Shown: positions 56,760 through 64,000 of the stretch, one piece after another | How positions within the stretch are numbered: the stretch's first letter is position 1 | Layout of the letters: each line of letters opens with the position of its first letter | Assembly: GCF_022376445.1 (NCBI RefSeq) | Contig: NW_025955088.1 | Coordinates: 57,173 to 121,172, forward strand | Origin: Fomitopsis serialis | Lineage: Eukaryota > Basidiomycota > Agaricomycetes > Polyporales > Fomitopsidaceae | DNA: 64,000 bases | Direction of reading: 5' to 3' | Position numbers and translations under genes: made by a program | The notes under the pieces: model-generated | The model's database searches: none | Seen by the model: only the letters and a program-made list of their open reading frames with translations | What the model was told of the DNA's origin: nothing

Positions 56760-57440
56760 AGACACGCGTAGGATCTTGCCGGATATGTGTAGTGTTGTTA
56801 ACCTGGGCGACGTGAAAGAAACTTGCTTCGTAGTCAAATTTGGATACATCGTACATATAGGAGCAGGAGAGCACGAGAACCTGAAGGGGGACAAGAACGC
56901 GTCATAAATCTAAGCGCATATGATCGTCAGACAAGATATACAAGACATAAACACATAAACAGGACGTACATGCGTACAGCAACATCGGCCCGGATACGTG
57001 TTCTCTCTGGATACATCGATCGAGTCAGCGCGCGAGGCAAGCACAAAGGGGCGGGATACCAGAGTCACGGCAAAGCGACATCATGAATGAACTTGGAGTA
57101 CTCACGTAGTAGCATCTTACAATCCGTACTTCCATGCTCCATTCGTCACTTCCCATCCATTTACCAACTCCCCAAGTGATCCACCACAGCAACCAGCACG
57201 TCCGCCGCAAAGGCGTATGAGTAAAACGGTCCGACCGCGTCCTCCGAGTCCTCAGGCAAGCATAGCCCATTCGTGGACGCTTTGTGCAGATGTTCGTGCA
57301 GATCGGGCACGGTCCACGCAGCCGCCAGGGTAAGAGAGTGGATCATCGGTTCGGCGCAGGAGTACGCTCATGTATTGATTTGGGTCGCCTGTGTGTGGAC
57401 GGAAGCGGTCCAGCAGTCCGAGTAGCCTGGCAGATCGCGT
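56760..57440 (-). pseudogene. Decayed Mpr1-like GNAT gene
   Basis: On the minus strand IHSLTLAAAWTVPDLHEHLH and YSYAFAADVLVAVV match the first exon of the GNAT gene at 52698-53638. WSMEVRIVRCYY matches RSMEECIAGCYY, and near 56800 FDYEASFFHVAQVNNTTHI matches GFEASVFNLVYVNNAASV. The pieces lie in the right order and strand but in different frames, with large gaps and without the acetyl-CoA loop. This is an old, dead paralog. Confidence 0.7.
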
Positions 57441-57861
57441 CCTGCTAAGATGTCTGATAATTCCAGCAAGTGTGGAATCCTAGCGTGAGGTTCAAAGTAG
57501 AGTCCAGGTCGTCAGGAAGCTAGTAGATGTATATGTCCCGGTTGGCCCTCGAACTGTGTCCACAATTGGTCAAGACAGTCTAGTACGTCCGCAACGATTG
57601 AGGACTTCATGTTCCCATTCGGTAGCAGGCTAACGACGGCAGGTAACTCGCGGGTTGAACGTGAATTGTAGAGTCAAGGTCGTCGAAGGAACAGAGATGC
57701 GAGTGTGAGCGTAGGTGAGCGTCCGTAATAGGTGAGCGTCTGGCTATGGCCGGGCTTGACGGCAAACAGTGATCTATCACCGTTATGTACTGTCTGTTTG
57801 CACCCTCACCCCGACGTCCACGCACCTCGCAGTCATGATATAATCTTCACGCTCCAAACGT
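57441..57861. other. Intergenic
   Basis: Nothing recognised. TATAAT occurs at about 57839, just upstream of the next ATG. Confidence 0.35.
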
Positions 57862-59509
57862 ATGCTTTCAACCATTCTCTTCGGTTTGACCGTCCTGGGA
57901 TTCGGGGCATGGGTCGCGGTAAACCACCGGCACCATACGACCTATTACCGCCCGGCGTTGTACATCGCAGACAAGGGAGCGGTCATAGAAGTGAAGGACG
58001 CGGGCGGAAGGACCAAGACGAGACAGAAGACGTTACGCGATTTAATAGAACAGAGATGTCCGAGTCTCCTCAGAGACTTCAGGCCGGTGTGGTGGCTCTT
58101 CAGGTGCGAATCCCAGTGGCCATGATACTCGCACCCCGACAGTGCTGAAACGATGCTGGTAGCGGCCATCTACAGACCGCATACTCCGTGGTTGGGGATT
58201 TTTCGAAGATAGATGAGGTTGAGTACGACAGGTGAGTAACATACAGTTTGAGGTCGGATTTCTGAATTGACGAGGCCAATAGGACTCTTCTACGCACTCG
58301 GGACGGCGGAACTCTGTACGTGCGCACTAGCATTGCTACGCAGGTAACCTACGAGAGAGAAGCGGTCTAGACTTTACACCGCCTGAGAGCACACGGAAGC
58401 TCCCAGAAGATACACCATCATCGTTGTGCTTCACGGCCTGACCGGTGGTGAGTGAATACCTCGTGTATCGTTGCTTAATCCTGAATAAGAGACCCGTCCT
58501 GTTCAGGGTCTCATGAAGCCTATGTGCGCGCGGTCGTATCTCCTGCATGCAGGCCTGTAGATGACGGAGGACTGGGATACCGTGCGATCGTGGTGAACTT
58601 CCGAGGATGTGAGTCCCTCAATAAACCGTCCGGCGGTCATACTTATCGCGAAGTTAGGCGCGGGCGTCCCGGTAACAAGCCCCCAACTGTATTCTGCGGG
58701 GCATACAGAGGACATCCGTGCGGCGATGTTCTACATTCGAAGACGCTATCCGAAGGCACCTCTCCTTGGCCTAGGATTTTCGCTAGGAGCGAACGTGCTG
58801 ACTAGATACGTCGCGGAAGAAGGCGACGACTGCAGGCTTGCTGCTGCGTGCGTTATAGCTTGCGTGCGTTACTCGTAATTTCTGTCAATTCGACACGCAA
58901 CTCATGTAGAGTATGCTCTAGCCATGGGACTTGGTAACGAACAGCGAAGCGTGAGTGGTCACACCGGCGGAGCAGTACGTGAACTCACTTGGCTCCTCAG
59001 TTTGGAAGGCAACTGGTTACACCGCCGGGTGTACTCTACAGCGCTCGGCTCAAACCTACAAGCCGTCGTCAAACGTCACGCCGCTGCTCTGAGCACGCCT
59101 CCCTCACACCCCGTCGCCCAGGCGGTCGCCCCGACGCTCGCACTGCAGTCGCCCACACTCGAGACTTCGACGAGACGTTCAACCGCATCGCGGCGGGTCT
59201 CACCCCTTCCCCTTCCCAAGCGCGCGCGCGTACTACACCTGGGCCTCGTCGCACACGACGCTCCCGCGCGTGCGCGTCCCGTTCCTTGCCATCGGCGCGG
59301 AGGACGACCCGGTCGTGCAGGTGCTCCCCGTGCACGCGGGCCGGAACGGTTACGTCGCGTTCGCGGTGACGAAGGGGGGCGGACACCTCGGGTGGTTCGA
59401 GAGCGGTGCGGATGGGGCGATCAGGAGGTGGTTCACCCGGCCTGTGCTGGAGTGGCTTGAGGCGGTCGGGCGGGACATGGTCGTGCGGGCGCGGCCGGTA
59501 AGCCGCTGA
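57862..59509 (+). pseudogene. YheT/ABHD-type alpha/beta hydrolase, frameshifted
   Basis: The N-terminal membrane anchor MLSTILFGLTVLGFGAWVAV leads to FRPVWWLF, then over an intron to SGHLQTAYSVVGDFSK, the W...GHLQT signature of the family that includes yeast Eht1/Eeb1 (medium-chain ester synthesis). Next come TPPESTRKLPEDTP and, one frame on, IVVLHGLTGG, SHEAYVRAVVSPACR, GYRAIVVNFRGC, VPVTSPQLYSAGHTEDIRAA, the nucleophile elbow GLGFSLGANVLTRYV, then NWLHRRVYSTALGSNLQAVV. A last frame gives VPFLAIGAEDDPVV (acid) and GGGHLGWFES (catalytic His). Frame changes are needed at about 58424, 59162 and 59228. Introns of about 50-60 bp lie between the pieces. Catalytic residues are all present, so the lesions may be recent or may be sequence errors. 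Confidence 0.78.
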
Positions 59510-59882
59510 GAGAGGTGGATGGATTCTTGATGGAGGTGGGGCGAGACGATGTCGGCTGCAAGGAGGCTGAAGGTGGCGGGCGCTATTACTGGACCGAGGG
59601 AGAAGAGGGGCTTTTGCCTGGTTTGTGAGGATGTCTGGAATATTCTCTATTGTCGTATTTGCATCCTTCCTATCTGTTATGAATTGTGTATAGAATAGAT
59701 TCACGAGGGTACAGTCGTCGACTTAAACGTGGATCCCGAAGACGACTGTACCGCAAATGCATTCTGTGGGTGGAGATACTGCGCGGAGCGGGCCATCCCA
59801 ACGACGCTTACCATGTTGCTACCTGTCGTGTCTTCGTTCGTGAGGGCTGCTCGTCCTGTCGTCACCGAAATGTACATTCGCG
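59510..59882. other. Intergenic
   Basis: Convergent space between the YheT-like gene and F-box gene 6. Holds an inverted pair near 59707-59725 and 59734-59752 (GGGTACAGTCGTCG/CGACTGTACC); otherwise nothing. Confidence 0.4.
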
Positions 59883-61719
59883 TTAAGATACGAGGTAATC
59901 GCAACCGTGATATGGATACAAGGGCGAGCTACCACGCATGTGCATCATTTTACTGGAGGAGCTGCGCAGAGTAGAGTGTTTCCTGTCAACAATGGCACCA
60001 TGATTCGACTTGAATGAGAACTCACCGCCGTACTTCTTCTCCCACTGAGATGCGGTCCGCAAAATCTCGAGCGTTCCTACCACCGACTGCCAGGAGTCAT
60101 ATATCTCCATGTTCCCGTCTCCTGCGATCAATTTGAGGTTAGGGAAAATCGCGTATAGGAATGCCGCTATCTGAGCGTGGTCACCCAACACGGGCGATCG
60201 AAAACAGCAGATGCTCTGGAGGACCTGATTGCAGTAGCCACCGCCGGGCTTCACGTCGGGAGAGACAACAGTATTGGACGTGTTCACGTCGATTGTGAGC
60301 GTTGTCAGCAAAGGACAATACCTGGCGAGATGGGCCAGGCCTTCTAATGTTGTCGCCGTTGGAGTTATCCAGGGGTAATTGGGCGAGCCGAACAGCCACA
60401 AATGGTTGAGATGAGGCCACGACATGGCCAGTTCCTGCACAGCGTCATCATCGAGGACGATGCAGATGTCCGTTTCAAGTGTGAAGCTGCGGAGATGATG
60501 GAAGTCGCAAAGACGTCTGAAGGACGCGGCGGTGATGGCTTGTGAGGCCGCGTCAACTTGACGTCCTGTACATGCGCCATAGAGTATCTCGATCGTTTCC
60601 AGCGTAGCATGGGCGCAGCATTTGTGTACTGATTGGAGCACAATATCGAGTGTGTCTGAGTCGGAAACGTGCTTGGATGTCAGGAAGATATGTTGAAGTC
60701 GAATGAAGCGACAAGCAGACAGGAGTGTGTTGACATCATCATGGAATTGACCGACAAATGGAGCTCCTTTAGTGCGCGAAAGAGAGTGGCTGAGGCAGCA
60801 TGATCTACTCCCACATCGGCAGCGACGGCTTGTATATAGTTGAATTCCGAAAGTGTCAGTATTGTGAGGTCTGGCAAGGTTGACAGCTCAGCGAGGATGT
60901 CGAACGTCAGCGGCGAAGCCGACTGCAATGTAAGACTTCTCAGCTTCTTCAGCAATATGAGAGTTTTGCCAGGGACACTATGAAGATCAGGGTCCCTGTC
61001 TCGAGGCATAGCGACTTCCAGCTTCTGGATGCCTGGAGAGCATTGTGGAAGGTGAAGCAATGCCGTATGAATGGCATGGAAGGCAGTAAACCCAGCTGCC
61101 CTTGCTGGTCTGATGTACAGCGTAGAGAGCCGTCGACCGAAAAGTAGGTGCACAGAGTCGCTGAACTCGAGCGGTATGAGGTCTGTCCAGCTGAGTGACG
61201 ACAAAACGGGGAGCAATTGATGGGAAGGCCTGGATGAGAAGAGCCAGCGAAGGAGCTTCTCCGTGAGTCGAACAGTGCTCCTTCCGAGAAGGACGTCTAG
61301 GCTTGAATGGAATCGTAGGTCTCGGACCCGCCGAGCATAAAAGTCAAAACGCTCCCAATCATGCTGCGTGGTAGGCCTTGTAGGTGCCCTAAGCGTCTGG
61401 ACCTGTCGCGCAGGAATTCAACCTCCATCAAAAGCAGAACAATCGTACAAATACTCACCAGCCCACTCGAAGCATTGTTCGACGTTGTCCATAGATCTGT
61501 CGGTAAACATTTCACGAGATTGTGCAGGCCGTTCTGACGTTTCCAAACGAACTCCAAGGCGGGTTCGTGGAAGGTATGGCATACGAGCACCAAGGACAAG
61601 AGTGTCGGCAAGTCGGGACACCAACCTTCAGCCTCAGGCCACTGATGAGTGGAATAGCTGCCCACTTCGTCAAATATCATGCGAATGAGTTCCGGGGTGG
61701 TAAGGGCCTGGTGCACCAT
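59883..61719 (-). pseudogene. F-box-like/LRR-like protein 6, one frameshift
   Basis: Exon 1 (61459-61719) encodes MVHQALTTPELIRMIFDEVG and LVLVCHTFHEPALEFVW. The intron is 61397-61458. Exon 2 begins TLRAPTRPTTQHDWERFD and runs with FSSRPSHQLLPVLSSLSW to LHLSVNSMMM, then meets a stop at 60680. In the next frame the family sequence continues: DVNTLLSACRFIRLQHI, CCAHATLETIEILYG, LDDDAVQELAMSWPHLNHL, LARYCPLLTTLTIDVNTS and IAAFLYAIFPNL. One base is missing in the ATGATGATG stretch near 60745. A terminal GTGAGT intron after KKYGG probably shortens the C-terminus, as in gene 1. Function as in the other family members. Confidence 0.74.
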
Positions 61720-61863
61720 GGGATGTACGGTTCTTGTGGAAGATACAATCCAGGTATGTTCCCGAGTATCTCAGGTTCAAGCTGTATGCATGAATTCAAC
61801 AAGGACGCCATCGCTACGCTCCGGCGGTTGAGTGAACATCAATGTAATTAAAGTCATAAACCA

Positions 61864-62665
61864 TCATAGTAGAAGTTCGTCATAGGTGACATTGATAGTA
61901 GTGGATTCGTCGTGTTTGAGCAAAATTCTTGCGTGGTCACGGTGACATATGCGCGAAAGGGCGGTGTACAGCTGTCCATGTGAAAACACGTGTCTCGTAA
62001 GGTCTACTCCCACTGCGTCAAGAGTTAGCCCTTGGTAAGTAGCTGTTGAATGTCATTGCATATGCCGGCGGCCGCGCAAGAGGAAACTGACGACGGAGGA
62101 GTGTATGGCCCGAGGAAAGGGTGGTAGAGAATGTGATCCGAGGTATGAGGACGTCTTCTTCAAGTTCATCGATGACACTGACACCTGCAATACCCCGTAG
62201 AATGCGGACTGTGACGAGACGGGGCCGACCGCAATGACAACAACGCGAACGTTCTTGACCAAGCCACGGTCGAGGGAGAAATTGCGCAGCAAGCGTTAGA
62301 CGGCGTTAACCTTCACGGTCAACGAGTGGGGAGGAAAACCTGCGGGATTCTGGCGGGCGACGTAGTCAAATATGCTGTCGGGGGAGTCGATGCCGGCGTC
62401 GTCTGCCTCCTTCAGAGAGTCGGCCGCAAGGTATGTCCTGCTTGTCTCATCAATGTGGTCGAGAACAATGCTGTTGTACGGTCGATCTGCCTATTGGTGG
62501 GAGCAAGCATCGAACGTTTTAGACAGGCGATGGATTGGCGAGTACATGTGTCGGGAAGACGAAGTCAATCAGCTGCTGGTCGTCGGATACATGTTGCAGG
62601 AGGTGCAGAGAGACTTCTGGACCTTCACCGTCACCGATAGCATCAACCATGTGGGCGAGCTCAAG
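61864..62665 (-). pseudogene. Pif1/Helitron-type DNA helicase, C-terminal remnant
   Basis: Pieces in order on the minus strand are MVDAIGDGEGPEVSLHLL, LIDFVFPTHVLANPSPV, RTYLAADSLKEADDAGIDSP, FDYVARQNPAGFPPHSLTVK, LLRNFSLDRGLVKNVRVVV and finally QGLTLDAVGVDLTRHV, FSHGQLYTALSR. The last two are the helicase motif VI region of Pif1-like proteins, as carried by fungal Helitrons. The Walker A and B motifs are missing and frames change at least three times, so it cannot work. The stop of the last piece is at 61864. Most likely a leftover of a Helitron or of a degenerate Pif1 paralog. Confidence 0.75.
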
Positions 62666-63453
62666 GAGTGTTAGCAGTCGATGATCGACTGCCTCCGGGT
62701 AGAGTTCCACCTCCGACAGCGACAGGAGAGGGGCCGAAGTTGAAAGAAATGAGCTCAAGGTCGACACCCAACACGCCATCTGAACGCACGCGCGAGCATG
62801 GCCGTGGAAAGATACGGTAGAATTGGGGCAGGAGCAGGAACGGTAGCCCATCGCGGCGAAGCGTCGTATATGCACCTAGTAAGTGGGAGATTTAATGAAA
62901 GCGCGAAGACAGTGTTGTAATTACACTTACTGAATAGTAGACGTTTTACTTTCGTCGCGCACGCGCTCATGGGCGATAACAGGGAATGACTTTGATTGGC
63001 CGTCTGCAAGCACATCATACGCGGACGCAACCGTTCCGATGCCTGATGTGGGCGGGAAGGACAGAACGCTCTGATCATATTCGTCCCCGAGAGATGGATC
63101 GCCGTAGAAAGGTGTGAGCTGGATAGCATCAAGCAAAGCCATGCCGGCAGAAGGACAGTAGGCACGCGCGATGACGTAAGCAATAGTATTGTCAGCTAAG
63201 ACAGTGTCGTTTGGAGGGCTGTACACGCGCAGCTCAGCCGGAATGTCGCTGCCGTTCGAGCATTCGATCAAGGTGGCGTAGTAGTTGTGGAACGTCGAAG
63301 TACCGCGTTGGCGGTTAGCGCTTCAAGTGATGAACGACGGCCGTCGGTGAGGGATACAAAGCCGAAGAGAAGAAGGTTGGTCATCGCGGGAGTTGCGGGA
63401 CAGCACGTCAAAAACGGCGGGCAGGCAGCGGGCAGAAATACAGTGGAACGCAT
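62661..63453 (-). CDS. Hypothetical protein next to the helicase remnant (frameshifted)
   Basis: Not assigned to a function. It begins MRSTVFLPAACPPFLTCCPA (or at the later Met of MTNLLLFGFVSLTDGR) and continues, one frame on, with YYATLIECSNGSDIPAELRV, NTIAYVIARAYCPSAGMALL, SFPVIAHERVRDESKTSTIQ. Over a 53-bp intron it goes to CIYDASPRWATVPAP and, in another frame, GVLGVDLELISFNFGPSPV. I recall similar uncharacterised proteins in polypores, with ARAYCP and VRD..KTST.QC motifs and perhaps an OB-like fold. Neither the fold nor a link to the helicase has been shown. At least two frame changes are present. Confidence 0.5.
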
Positions 63454-64000
63454 AACAATAACACGTTAGATCTGATCGACACAAAGACAACAGGCAGCCT
63501 TACCATTTTGGGAGACAATAACGAAGACAGGGGTAGAGGCACATAATGCATGACACAGGAGGTACAGACGCAGAGAGGGGAAGGGCGTCGTGCAACACTG
63601 CATGTAGCCATGCGCTGAGCGGGCGGGGACAACGACTTGATTGGAACCGAGTCGGAGGGCGGTAGTGTTACAAAGCAGCTCAATGAGGCAATAGCCAGTT
63701 GCTGTAAATATTCGGGAAGGCAGTTAGTCTCCGTAGCTGACCAAAAAGAGATACTCTCGTTTTTGGAAGGCAGTCGGGATGCGTCGCGCTTCCGCAGACT
63801 TACAGTCAATTGGTAGTGATGGTCTACATAAAACACAGAAAAAAGACATAGATTACTGCAGCTTGGTAACGGCTAATGGCGCATCGAGGCATAACGGCGC
63901 ATCGGCCACATCGACTTTTACTCAGCCACAGACGTAGACAGAAGCGCTGGTCCAAACAGGTGCAAACGAATTCACCGGATCTGCTTTAGTATACGAGTAA
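63454..64000. other. Right end of window, no gene called
   Basis: A minus-strand frame (63408-63836, 142 codons) overlaps the start of the hypothetical protein but lacks motifs and is probably chance. Nothing else seen. Confidence 0.35.

Overview
The window looks like nuclear DNA of a filamentous basidiomycete, most likely a white-rot polypore. Genes have short GT-AG introns (about 50-66 bp), the DNA is visibly GC-rich, there are no bacterial-style operons, and the families present (PalI/SUR7 protein, repeated F-box genes, GNATs, a P450, amidase, metallothionein, small secreted proteins, Pif1/Helitron-type helicase) fit that group. No species can be named from sequence alone.

Region 1 (1-23180) is a head-to-tail tandem segmental duplication with a unit of about 10.56 kb. 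Two full units (about 236-10794 and 10795-21352) are followed by a truncated third (21353 to about 23180). The only convincing intact gene in the unit is a 257-aa PalI/Rim9-type four-pass membrane protein on the minus strand, so the window holds three nearly identical copies. The rest of each unit is mostly non-coding. It contains an irregularly spaced family of about 34-bp repeats, a TATA-type promoter without a recognisable gene, and a P450 remnant at the right end.

Region 2 (23.8-31 kb) holds F-box gene 1, a broken F-box tail, a very small metallothionein gene (36 aa, split by a 53-bp intron) and a multi-exon HSL-type alpha/beta hydrolase.

Region 3 (31-39 kb) is rich in decay. It has a 1.14-kb Mutator-like non-autonomous element with about 500-bp terminal inverted repeats, a 9-bp target-site duplication and a tRNA-like Pol III unit in each arm. 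Next to it lie a heavily frameshifted P450, a BTB/POZ gene and a GNAT gene.

Region 4 (39.5-64 kb) contains five more members of the same F-box family. They are interleaved with Mpr1-like GNAT genes and fragments, a two-exon secreted cysteine-rich protein, a secreted amidase, a likely GPI-anchored small protein, a YheT-like hydrolase and, at the right end, a Pif1/Helitron-type helicase remnant next to a hypothetical protein. One F-box plus GNAT-tail block is tandemly duplicated (2.4 kb).

Many otherwise well-conserved genes are broken by single-base indels, often in short homopolymers. Either this is a decaying accessory region or the assembly carries uncorrected base errors. The three PalI genes, F-box genes 1, 3 and 4, the amidase and the small genes read cleanly.
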